Source of the DNA: Agapanthus africanus
Taxonomy: Eukaryota; Streptophyta; Magnoliopsida; Asparagales; Amaryllidaceae
Direction: 5' to 3'
DNA: 64,000 bases
NCBI GenBank assembly: GCA_030015575.1
Contig: CM057337.1
Span: forward strand, 296,756,044-296,820,043
Part shown: in pieces, positions 44,140 through 53,678 of the stretch
How the letters are laid out: each line of letters opens with the position of its first letter
Numbering within the stretch: position 1 is the first letter of the stretch
Notes under the pieces: generated by a model
The model's input: the letters and a program-made list of their open reading frames with translations, nothing else
Databases searched by the model: none
What the model was told of the DNA's origin: nothing
Made by a program: the position numbers and the translations under genes

Positions 44140-46949
44140 TGTCACGACCCGAAAGTACGGAACATGACCGGCACTTAAACTACGAACGTCTCGAGGCGTA
44201 CGTAATCTAAGTAAACCGAAAACCCAGAAATCCAAACCAAGAAAGATGTAGAGTGCAGGAAAAACCAACTTAAAGCAAGTAGTTTCAATAGCATAAGCCG
44301 AATTAGGCGGTTTTAAAAACATCAAAAATTTCCCGAAAATTTCGGCAAAGTCTCCTTTGTAAATACTGGCCCCCAAATGGGATACAACATGAATAGTATA
44401 CGAAATCAATAAAAAGGCATCCCCAAGCGGGAGCTAGCTCTTCATCAATCGACGGTCACAACCACACAAGCAATATAATATACAACGCCAAGGGCGAGGA
44501 TCAAAATTCAAAAGGAAACTCAAAAACCACAAGAAAACCACAGAAATACAACGCGCGACTCTAAGGTCGAAAGAATAAACATCACTGGTCTCTATCTCAA
44601 ATAAATACATGTTTGGTTGATGGAACTTCTAGATACAACAGAATAATAATATACAAGATATAAAATGGGGGTACGATACAAGTAAACCCACCTACTAGCA
44701 AATCACCCGAAGAAAACTATGCCCGCAAGCCGTAAAGAAACCTGTACGGCAAACCTGCAAGAAACTGGGGCACAACGGGGGTGAGTTGCCAACTCGTGAA
44801 TAGAAAAACATCCACGAAAAGAAATCGCATAAATAACGCAACCTAGGTCAATGATCATAATATATCCTCAATTATATATATAACATGCAACCTATAACAA
44901 GGCTAGGGTAAACATCTAACCCGAGTGTAATCTCATGTGCCCGTGTCAGTGCCTTAGGTAGCAATATATCATATGAATGAGGTATGAATGCATGAAAACA
45001 GAATACATGTAAATAAAGAACTGTTTTCATAATTTAGTGAGATTTCCTTTGTATTTTTAAAATGAGATATCATAATGAAATCAGCATAAAACAGTGCCTA
45101 GCATCGGCACAAAACGTAATCCCAATATCTCAATATCTCTGTATCACAGTCTCTGTACCTCAATATCTCGAAATCTCAATGTCTCAATCACAATATCTAG
45201 GGCGCCGTCAGTCCAGACCGGCACCTACCATCCATCTCAAGACCACGACGGTATCCTCCAGATATCCGACGCGTCGGGTAAAATCACCGGTAGGTAGTGC
45301 TCCCCTGCCAGGCTCACATCGTCATCATCACGCGCTTCTTGCCCCGGGGTACCTTACCGGGTCCACCATGTACCCGAAACGGTTCATCCGTCTTCTCGAA
45401 TCGGGTCTCGAAATCCATCAGCAAACTCATGGTGGACGATTCATACATCATGGGAAAACCGCACTTTTTATTTTAAAAGAGAGAAAAGGTTTATTTATGT
45501 TTTTGCGGTTTTCCTCCAAATCGAGAAAGTCTCAGGGAAATCCGAATCCAAAACCTCAATAACACGTAAAATAGTGAATATATGCATGAGAATCCATGAA
45601 TGCGGCATAACAATGAAAAACAGTATGCATGAAGTGACAAGTAATAACTACAATGTTAAGCTGGCATATAAGGCAGGTACACTAATATCATGTCAAATTA
45701 CTAACTAACAAGCTAAGTCAAGCAATAATATTTTCTAAGGTGTACGTGACATGGCAATTACCGATGAAGATGTGTGTGAGCCGGCAAGTAAGTGTACGCG
45801 GTACATACGCATCATCGGTAATGGTGTTGGTATCCTAACAATATGATATCAACATTGCAATAAGAAATTATAACATAAGTATGCGATGCGAAGCGAACCA
45901 CAATAATAAGCGGGAGCTGAATACTAGATGCAACTGTAACTAACCTGCATTAATCTAATATAAGTCCCACAAATGGTGCCTTTTGAAATAACAAGAATCA
46001 TGGGGTTTTGAAAATAGGGGCTACGGTGTTTTTATGAAAAGATACGTCTTTTGAAATGTCCGTAGGATCCCTTGGACTGTCTTTTAAAATACCCACGATT
46101 CATTAGTTTTTGAAATAGGTAAGAACCGACTCTAATCTAACAACTAAACTAAACAAAAGGGCTAAGCTAACAAGCTGGACTACAGGTAAAGAAACCGCCT
46201 AACATCTGAGTCGATCCATATACATACCTGTATATATATTAGTCGGTGATCCCGTCTCAATAATATCATATCCGATACCATATCTATAATCAGACATCCC
46301 AAGTCAAGAGTGCGGATCAATCATCAAAATATAGCTCGTACGTAAATCCGTCGTACGGCATCCCCAAATCTGGGTACGGGTCAATATCATATTCCTCACA
46401 CTATTCCTCAGGTATCCTCTTTATCCAAGATCATAGTCTAGGGTACTGACCTATGTCTAGTACAATACTAATATCCTCAATATACTCATGATCTGACTAC
46501 TGATCGACAATCTCGTACAAACCGATATCGTCAGCACAATCATCATCAAGGGGTATATATCGCCCGATACGGCCTAATATCAATATCCTAGCATATCATA
46601 TCTTATATCACGATCACATGTCGACCATTTTATTTATAACACTATTCACCCGTATCGCCGCCCCAAGATCCGCTATAACCCCAGGACGTACCTCAAGTAC
46701 GAATCCTGCCATATCACTGATATCACAACCACAAAACAAATCTCGTCGACTCAGCTCAATCCCAATATCATCCTCAAATCCGTATGTGAACACATAATCC
46801 CATACCCATGTGAACACATAACTATAACGAATCCCATGAGCACATATAAATAGGAATGTATGCAAGTATGTATGTGTGTATGTGTAGTGCAACACTACCC
46901 TGGGGTTCGCAACACTAAAGTAATCCAATACACCAATATCCATCTTAAC
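44140..46949 (-). repeat. 3' LTR of element D, left part
   Basis: Starts TGTCACGACCCG and matches 59825-62634 with about 35 differences (about 1.2%). It ends at the C insertion with TTAAC (46945-46949), the left target duplication. A 166-codon ORF at 45062-45562 recurs in the other LTR but has no recognisable family; I treat it as chance. Confidence 0.9.
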
Positions 46950-48714
46950 TGTTGGGGTAAAAATTTACACCCCGGTTGACCGAGTCAAAGTCAAGGTCAA
47001 CCCCAAGCCAGGTGGGCCCAAGCCCGGGTCAAGTGGGCCCATGCCCAGGTCGAGTCCGAAACATGAAGCGGCCGACCATCCCCATGCTAAAATATAAATC
47101 ATGTCATAAATAATTTTTATGTAATTTTTTTTATGCATGAATGTAAACAAAATGGGCATAAAGCCAATATTTTGTAAGCCCATGGCTTATATGCAAAAAT
47201 GAAATGGCACATGAGCCATGGGATGGCAAAATGCCATTTTGTGAAGCCCAAGGGGCTATGTGTAAAATGTATGGCCTATAAAGGCAAAGATAATGAAAAT
47301 ATCTAACAACTTTTTCTCTCTCCAAAAAAGTTTCAGATCTGAGATCTTTCTTCCTTCTTCAAGGTTCCAAAACCTTCTTCTTTCTTTTGAATTAAATCAA
47401 GAGTTTTACTCTTCCTTTTTCAAAACAAAATAGTTTTTCACCACAAAACCCACAAAGGGAAACTTGGATCTGCCATCAGATTTCAAAAAGGAGAGATTTT
47501 GAGATCTCACATCTCTTGACCTTCAAGATCCAGCTTAACAGAGGAGGAAGAAGAAGAACATCTTTCATTAAACCCCCAAAGAAAAGAATACATTCAGGAG
47601 CCCGGCTCCTCTCTGATTTCTCTTTTGAGAAATCCTTTTTTTCAGGCTAAAAGCCTCTTGTCCTCTCCAGCGCGCAGCGTAAGTGCGCAAAGCGCCCGCG
47701 TGCCGACACGTGGCGCGCGCGCTTGCGCACCTGCGCTCTTGCGCACCTGCGTGCTTGCGAAAGTGTGCAAAGCGCCCACGTGCCGACACGTGGCGCGCGC
47801 GCGCTTGCGCTCCAACGCGCATTGCGCAAAGCGCCCACGAGCCGACACGTGGCGCGCGCGCGCTTGCTCACCTGCGCGCAACGCGCATTGCGCAAAGCGC
47901 CCACGTGCCGACACGTGGCGCGCGCTCTCGCTTGCGCACCTGCGCGCAGCGCTCTTGCGCAAAGCGCCCACGTGCCGACACGTGGCGCGCGCGCTTGCGC
48001 ACCTGCGCGCAACGCGCATTGCGCAAAGTGTCCACGTGCCGACACGCGGCGCGCGCGCGCGCTTGCGCACCTGCGCGCAGCGCTCTTGCGCAACGCGCCC
48101 ACGTGCCGACACGTGGCGCGCGCTTGCGCACCTGCACGCAGCGCTCATGCGCAAAGCGCCCACATGCCGACACGTGGCGCGCTTGCGCCTGAGCGCACAG
48201 CACCTAAGCGCACAGCGCCCAAGGTGCTGCCCCACGCATCCTTTGGATGCCTTTTCCCCTTTATTTATATATATATGTATATATATACATTTGTATGCAA
48301 ATGTACACATACACATACTCCACGACACTGTCTCTGTTAGAAAAAATTTCTAACGGGGCGCTGCCCCGCACCCCGCAAGGGGGCTGCTAGCCCCCTTGAC
48401 CCCCAGCCCGCTATCCGGGTACCGGGACCCCCGTAAAAACTCTGCGTGGCTCCCGATATATCCAAACCCCCCTTTCAAAACACAACACACGTACACTGCA
48501 CATTGAGTTCGCATGACCATTTTAACCCGTTAATCGGAGGTTCCCTCGCCCCAACGGCGAGGGGTAATTAACGGCAGCTTAGTCCGCGGCTGCCGGAGAT
48601 TCGGATCCCCACAATCATTAAACCCCGGCCTACCCTAGGCAGGGGGAATCTGTAGTACGTCTGACAAGCGCGCGCGTATTCCCATCTCAATGGGGTGACG
48701 AAAAACACCCTACA
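46950..48714 (+). repeat. 5' LTR of element C
   Basis: TGTTGGGGTAAAAATT...CCCTACA. Its middle is a GC-rich tandem array (47672-48190). A TATATATATGTATATATATA stretch follows near 48266-48288 and may supply a TATA box downstream of the array; that is inference. The two LTRs differ by about 33 substitutions and several indels, about half of them in the array. Confidence 0.93.
47672..48190 (+). promoter_or_regulatory. Eight-unit GC-rich array with G-box/ABRE and DRE-like cores
   Basis: Eight tandem units of about 58-80 bp. The best-preserved centre is CCACGTGCCGACACGTGG. It holds two CACGTG G-boxes, one continuing to ACGTGGC (the ABRE form), around GCCGAC (the DRE/CRT form). The two 7-base arms CCACGTG and CACGTGG are complementary with a CCGA loop. 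The remainder of each unit is rich in GCGC and TGCGCAC. Units start near 47702, 47783, 47841, 47907, 47973, 48037, 48104 and 48165. The sixth has CACGCGG. A promoter role is inferred from motifs alone. Confidence 0.7.
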
Positions 48715-48719
48715 GGTTC

Positions 48720-48737
48720 TGGCATGCCCGGTGGGAC
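48720..48737 (+). other. Primer-binding-site-like sequence of C
   Basis: TGGCATGCCCGGTGGGAC lies five bases after the LTR, begins TGG as expected for a CCA tRNA end, and resembles primer sites of Tat-type elements. I cannot name the tRNA with certainty. Confidence 0.65.
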
Positions 48738-48857
48738 GAATCTTTCCTCCCATATTTCGGGTTAAGCGTTCATGCGAACTCAATCAATATACATACCTGT
48801 ATTTATCCTAAAAATAATGCTTTTCCATGCAGATTTTCAAGCAATCACCTTCCGACG

Positions 48858-51098
48858 ATGTCTTCCATGATGAACTCAGCTCCCGTTTCCTACACGATGA
48901 GGATAGACTCTAGGACGGTCCTTCCGGCCAGTCTCGGGCGACAATGGGAGGAGCCGCTGCTACCATTCGGCTCTATTATGTTCATGCCAGTTGGCGCCAT
49001 CCCAGCTCCTCAAGCCCCGGTGGCAGACAAACCGGTCTCGAAAGGCAGGAGACCAAATGTGGTGATCTCAAGGGCGCCCCAACCCAAACGCAAGTCGGTG
49101 TCTGAACGAATTTCCTTGGCCCCAGCTGGGGGCAAGGCCATCAACACCAATAAAGCTACAACACGTCCTGAGCAAGCTCCAGCGGTGCCCTTGACCACTG
49201 CTCGATCGGGTGTCTTCTCTAAGCTCCCCTATGATCAACTCACAATAGCTTCCCGGGTAGTAGATGCCCGCCGAGCCTTCAAAATTGAGAAGCTGAGGGA
49301 GAAAAGGCTCAGATATAGAGCCAACAAAAGGGCTAGGGCTACTGCCAGGCTAAACCTCATGAGGTTCGAAGAACAGGGTTACCCCGCCAAAGATGAGGGG
49401 ATGGCTGAATGTGTTATCCACACTGTCTACGTGGTGGGCACGCGCAGCAAGAGCAAGGACGGGGCTACCACATCTCAAATCCAATCTGGCTTTAATGTGG
49501 TTGCCACTTCCCAAGAACAGCCGCCTCCGCTGGATGATGAAAACCCTCTCGATGAGGCTGATAGGCAGAGAGAGCCCTCAATTCATGAGGAGTCAGGCTC
49601 GGAAAGCGAAGATGAGCCAACTTTCCGTCCTAAGACCACAGAGCAGCAACTTCTCCAAGAGCTCCGAAAACAGCTCAGAAGCAAAGATAAGGAGATGGCC
49701 AAGCTCTACTCAAAGATCGACGACTTGACAAATGTCGTCTTACGGCTTACGGCCCAACTTGCCTCTCAGCCGCCCAATCAAGCACAGGGCTCAGCTCATG
49801 AACCGGGAAACGGTGTCCCAAAGCAACCGACCACTATTCCCTCAAATCCAAAAGTGGGCGGACCTCATGAAAGTCAATCGCATCCTAACTCAGGAAATGT
49901 CTTGGCTACCGATGACAGTAGCCCGCTAACTCAAGATCAAATCATGGATTTGGTTGCCAGCAAAGTCAAAACATTGGTGGCCGAAGACGAAGCGCAAAAA
50001 GATATCAGCAGTAGTGGGAGACCATATCCTTCTCAGTATGATCTGGTGGAATTTCCTAGCGGCTATGTCATCCCTAAATTTGGAAGATTCGATGGGACGG
50101 GAAATGCGAATCAACACATCGCCCACTTCAAAGCCTCTTGCGGGAATACTGGGGGCAATGATGCGCTTCTCCTTCGCCAGTTCGTTAATAGCTTGACCGA
50201 TGTTGCTTTCGACTGGTACGCGAGCATACCGGATGGCTCCGTTACTACTTTCGTCCAAATGGAGTCTTTGTTTCGACAAAGATTCATGAGCGTCAGCGAT
50301 AAGATCACCATTGCCGAGCTCGTAAGGACCAAGCCCAAGAACAACGAAAGCAGCACGGATTTTATAACCCGATGGCGCAATCTCTCCGTTAAATACGAAC
50401 CGCCGATAGAGCAGGACCAATCTGTCAGTCTCCTCGTCGGAAATCTCAACAGTTGGATGGCCCCGTTTCTATGCACCGCGGGTCTCAAAACATTCCAAGA
50501 GCTGACCAGGAAAGTTCAGATGCTGGAGCGCTCAAAACAGGAGTCCTCCTCGGATTCCCAAAATAACAATAGGTCCTGGAGAAACAGAAAGGACGATAAT
50601 CGCAAAGGCGGAAACTCCGATGATTCTGAATCTTTCAACACTTCGGCTAACCGAAATAAGCAAGGGATGAGCGGGCCTAGCGCCAACCAGCCTCGGAAGC
50701 CAATGTTCGGAGAGGGAGGAGAATCTCCACTGAAAGAGAAGTTGGATAAGGTCTATTCCTTCAGAAGGGACAAAATCCGCAAAATATTCAAAGACGCCCT
50801 GAAGAACGGTCTACAACTGCCAGAGTCAAAAAGACCACAGGAAGTGAATAGGACCGATGACCCCAAATACTGCCCCTATCACAGAGTGATAGGTCATGCC
50901 ATTGAGGACTGCTTCGTCTTCAAAGATTGGGTCGAAAAGCAGTATAAGGCAGGAGAGATAGAACTGTCTAAAGGCGTGTTAACAAACAGTCCAGCTGCGA
51001 CCGCCAATTTCATACAAACGGAGACCGAAATTCTTCGTGAAACTGATTCTCTCAGACATCTGCCTTCTTCTGGGAACAATCGACCACCACGTCATTAA
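48858..51098 (+). CDS. gag: Tat-type retrotransposon Gag, intact
   Basis: 746 residues, uninterrupted. N-terminal basic and Pro-rich region (about 1-240), acidic patch (226-256), a likely coiled coil (about 262-302) and a low-complexity linker. The Gag capsid-like core spans about 390-555, from a PSQYDLVEFPSGYVIPKF stretch through RQFVNSLTDVAFDWY to LERSK. A Ser/Asn/Arg-rich linker follows, then YSFRRDKIRKIF (634-645) and a zinc-binding-type motif C672-x2-H675-x4-H680-x4-C685 in DPKYCPYHRVIGH. This layout is characteristic of Tat/Ogre-group Gag. It should form particles that package RNA. The ATG at 48858 is chosen because it opens the frame 143 bp after the LTR. No protease or pol follows, and the frame stops at 51096-51098. 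Confidence 0.88.
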   Translation: MSSMMNSAPVSYTMRIDSRTVLPASLGRQWEEPLLPFGSIMFMPVGAIPAPQAPVADKPVSKGRRPNVVISRAPQPKRKSVSERISLAPAGGKAINTNKATTRPEQAPAVPLTTARSGVFSKLPYDQLTIASRVVDARRAFKIEKLREKRLRYRANKRARATARLNLMRFEEQGYPAKDEGMAECVIHTVYVVGTRSKSKDGATTSQIQSGFNVVATSQEQPPPLDDENPLDEADRQREPSIHEESGSESEDEPTFRPKTTEQQLLQELRKQLRSKDKEMAKLYSKIDDLTNVVLRLTAQLASQPPNQAQGSAHEPGNGVPKQPTTIPSNPKVGGPHESQSHPNSGNVLATDDSSPLTQDQIMDLVASKVKTLVAEDEAQKDISSSGRPYPSQYDLVEFPSGYVIPKFGRFDGTGNANQHIAHFKASCGNTGGNDALLLRQFVNSLTDVAFDWYASIPDGSVTTFVQMESLFRQRFMSVSDKITIAELVRTKPKNNESSTDFITRWRNLSVKYEPPIEQDQSVSLLVGNLNSWMAPFLCTAGLKTFQELTRKVQMLERSKQESSSDSQNNNRSWRNRKDDNRKGGNSDDSESFNTSANRNKQGMSGPSANQPRKPMFGEGGESPLKEKLDKVYSFRRDKIRKIFKDALKNGLQLPESKRPQEVNRTDDPKYCPYHRVIGHAIEDCFVFKDWVEKQYKAGEIELSKGVLTNSPAATANFIQTETEILRETDSLRHLPSSGNNRPPRH

Positions 51099-51360
51099 AC
51101 TGGGAACAATCGACCTCTAAGTCGTTAAACTGGGAATGTAAAAAAAAAAATGTAAATAAAAATAAATGTGTAAATAAAAGAAAAATAAAGAAAAGCCGAA
51201 ATGATGGGGCAACTCGCAATAAAAATCAGCGAGTAAAAATGAAAATGAAAATAAAGCCGAAATGATGGGGCAACCGCGAATAAATAGCCGAAATGATAGG
51301 GCGATCGCGACCTTCGCGATAAGAAAAGCTGAAATGATAGAGCAATCGCGGTAAAAAAAA
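51099..51360 (+). repeat. Short tandem repeats after C gag
   Basis: Directly after the stop a roughly 31-bp unit (GGGAACAATCGACC...CGTYRTTAAACT) occurs about twice. An A-rich stretch follows, then about five copies of a GCCGAAATGATRGGGCAA word at intervals of roughly 30-50 bp between 51195 and 51345. Nothing here is coding. Confidence 0.65.
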
Positions 51361-51365
51361 AAGGG

Positions 51366-52050
51366 GCGGATGATGAGTTGCTCCTGGCATTATTCCAGTG
51401 CAGCAATGCAGACGCCAAACAAAATCCAATTTCCCAAAATTCTTTCAGCCCTACGGCCAGTCCCCAAATTGACTACCGTATACAATCCACGGGCTCAAAT
51501 AATTCTCAGCATACCCATGCCCCACCGCAACCACCAGTTACGCGGCTGGTCTCCGCCATTGGAATTATGCTTCATTGGAAAGACCCACTCATGTGTCCTC
51601 ACGATGCATGAGGAGAACAAGCCTTCGTGAGATTCTTACGACTCACCAAGGAAAAACACACTTAGGAGTCCTCACGACTCTTAAGGAGAAAATACACCTG
51701 CGGGATCCTTACGACTCGTAGGGAGAAAATGCTTTTATGGGACCCTCACGGCCCATAAAATTGAAAAGTCTTAGGTGATAGGGATCCAAACCTGTCTCCT
51801 AAGCCATCGCTCCCCAATCCCCAAGTGGCGAATGATGAGTCGCTCCTGGTACCATATTCCAGTGCAGCGATGCAGACGCCAACCAAATTCCAAATCCCAA
51901 TCCCCAACGGCGAATGATGAGTCGCTCCTGGTACCATATTCCAGTATAGCGATGCAGACGCCAACCAAATTCCAAATCTCATATCAACGGCGAATGATGA
52001 GTCGCTCCTGGTACCATATTCCAGTGCAGCGATGCAGACGCCAACAAAGT
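51366..52050 (+). repeat. Repeats of about 80 bp in element C
   Basis: The block GATGAGTCGCTCCTGG...ATTCCAG...GCGATGCAGACGCCAAC occurs at about 51369, 51831, 51914 and 51989, with a further variant near 52585. The three middle copies are tandem at about 75-83 bp. Between copies 1 and 2 (51590-51780) are repeats of a different word, ACGACTCRYAAGGAGAAAA. Confidence 0.7.
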
Positions 52051-52980
52051 CCTGAAATGTTTCTGGCCCTACGGTCTGGATCATACATCCTGCAAAACCG
52101 TATACAATCCACGGGCGTAAAACAATCCCAATCTCTCTCATGTCCTACCGGTGAGACCACATTCAAAGTCCCATAAAAAAAATTAAATTAAAAAAAAAAA
52201 TTAATAAAAAGGATGGTATGTCCACAAGCAAGAGGGGCACGGATGAAAACCCGAAAGGGCTCCGTGAGTAAAAACAGCAGGACTGCCGGCGAGTTTGTGA
52301 AAACCCGAGAGGGCGCAAACTCGTGAAAAAAGAAATGAAATGCACTCGCAAAGTCCTCTCGACTTTGTGAGGAGAAAATTCCCGCGTGAGATCCTTACGA
52401 CTCGCGAAGGAGCAACACACTTAGGAGTCCCCACGACCCCTAAGGAGAAAATACACCTACGGGATCCTTATGACCCGTAGGGAGAAAATGATTTGTGAGA
52501 CCCTTACGGCTCACAAAATGGAAAAGCCTTAGGTGACAGGGATCTAAACCTGTCTCCTAAGCAACCAAATCCAAATCCTCTCTTGACAAATGATGATTCG
52601 CTCTTGGTACCATATTCCAGTGTAGCGATACTGATGTCAACCCAAATCAAATCAACCAACAAGCTCTGTGTCGGAATCATGCTTCGTCTCAGAATGTGCA
52701 CCCCGTGTCGAGATAATGGTTCGCCTCGGTGTATCTGCCTTCCCTGTCGGAATTATGCTTCGGCTCGGAATCAACCAACGACTTCCTCGTCGGAATTATG
52801 CTCCGCCTCGGAATCAAGTCAACCAGCAAGCTCTGCGTCGGAATCAAGCTTCGTCTCAGAATGTGCACCCCATGTCGAAATGATGGTTCGCCTCGGAGTA
52901 TTTGCCTTCTCTGTCGGAATTATGCTTCGCCTGGGAATCAACCTCCGCATCGAAATTATGCTTCGGTTAGAATGTCTGTC
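52051..52980 (+). other. Non-coding mosaic in element C
   Basis: A-rich and repeat-derived DNA. A second cluster of CTCACGACTC/AGGAGAAAA words lies at 52340-52520, and a variant of the 80-bp block near 52585. From about 52660 it grades into diverged copies of the 20-bp minisatellite (ATTATGCTTCG words). Open frames here, such as the 183-codon one at 52583-53134, follow the repeats and are not called as genes. Confidence 0.65.
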
Positions 52981-53560
52981 ACCCTTCGGAATGATGCTCC
53001 GAATCATGGAATTATGCTCCGCAAATTGGATTGATGCTCCGCTCATCGGAATGATGCTCCGATCCTTGGAATTATGCTCCGCCCTTCGGAAAGATGCTCC
53101 GAACCCTGGAATCATGCTCCGCTCATCGGAATGATGCTCCGATCCCCGGAACCATGCTCCGCCCATCGGAATGATGCTCCGATCCCTAGAATCATGCTCC
53201 GCCCTTCGGAATGATGCTCCGAATCCTGGAATTATGCTCCGCTCATCGGAATGATGCTCCGATCCCTGGAACCATGCTCCGCCCATCGGAATGATGCTCC
53301 GATCCCTAGAATCATGCTCCGCCCTTCGGAATAATGCTCCAAATCCTGGAATTATGCTCCGCTCTTCGGAACGATGCTCCGAACCCTGGAATAATGCTCC
53401 GCCCATCGGAACGATGCTCCGATCTCTGGAATTATGCTCCGCTCTTCGGAAAGATGCTCCGATCTCTGGAATTATGCTCCGCTCGTCGAAATGATGCTCC
53501 GAACCCTGGAATCATGCTCCGCTCGTCGAAATGATGCTCCGATCCCCGGGAATCATGCTC
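52981..53560 (+). repeat. 20-bp minisatellite with 120-bp higher-order period
   Basis: About 29 copies of a 20-bp unit built on ATGCTCCG, alternating between CATCGGAATG-like and CCCTGGAATT-like halves, so a 40-bp dimer is visible. Six units form a 120-bp period: 53101-53220 and 53221-53340 match base for base except at a handful of sites. Because 20 is not a multiple of 3, the array is open in several frames on both strands. Confidence 0.88.
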
Positions 53561-53664
53561 CCCGGGATGATGTTTCGCCTCTGGAATGATGTTCCACCTC
53601 GAAGTTCAGCTTCAAGATCCATCAATTTCATGCACACAACTCAAATGTGCGGTGTGCATTTATT

Positions 53665-53678
53665 GATGGGGGGCACTT
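53665..53678 (+). other. Polypurine tract of C
   Basis: GATGGGGGGCACTT directly before the 3' LTR, with a run of six G residues. Confidence 0.78.

Noticed and set aside
45062..45562. 166-codon ORF in the D 3' LTR, also at 60747-61247
   Set aside because: Both copies belong to the LTR pair, so conservation only reflects recent duplication. Composition is low-complexity and no domain is visible.
47625..48353. Large overlapping ORFs on both strands (up to 242 codons) rich in CRHVARA or PRVGTWALC repeats, and their counterparts at 54353-55104
   Set aside because: They are open in up to five frames because the GC-rich LTR array contains few stop triplets. The frames follow the DNA repeat, not a conserved protein.
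52583..53534. ORFs of 66-195 codons with repeated peptides over the minisatellite
   Set aside because: A 20-bp unit read in three frames gives a 20-residue peptide repeat on both strands. There is no start context, domain or conservation beyond the DNA repeat.
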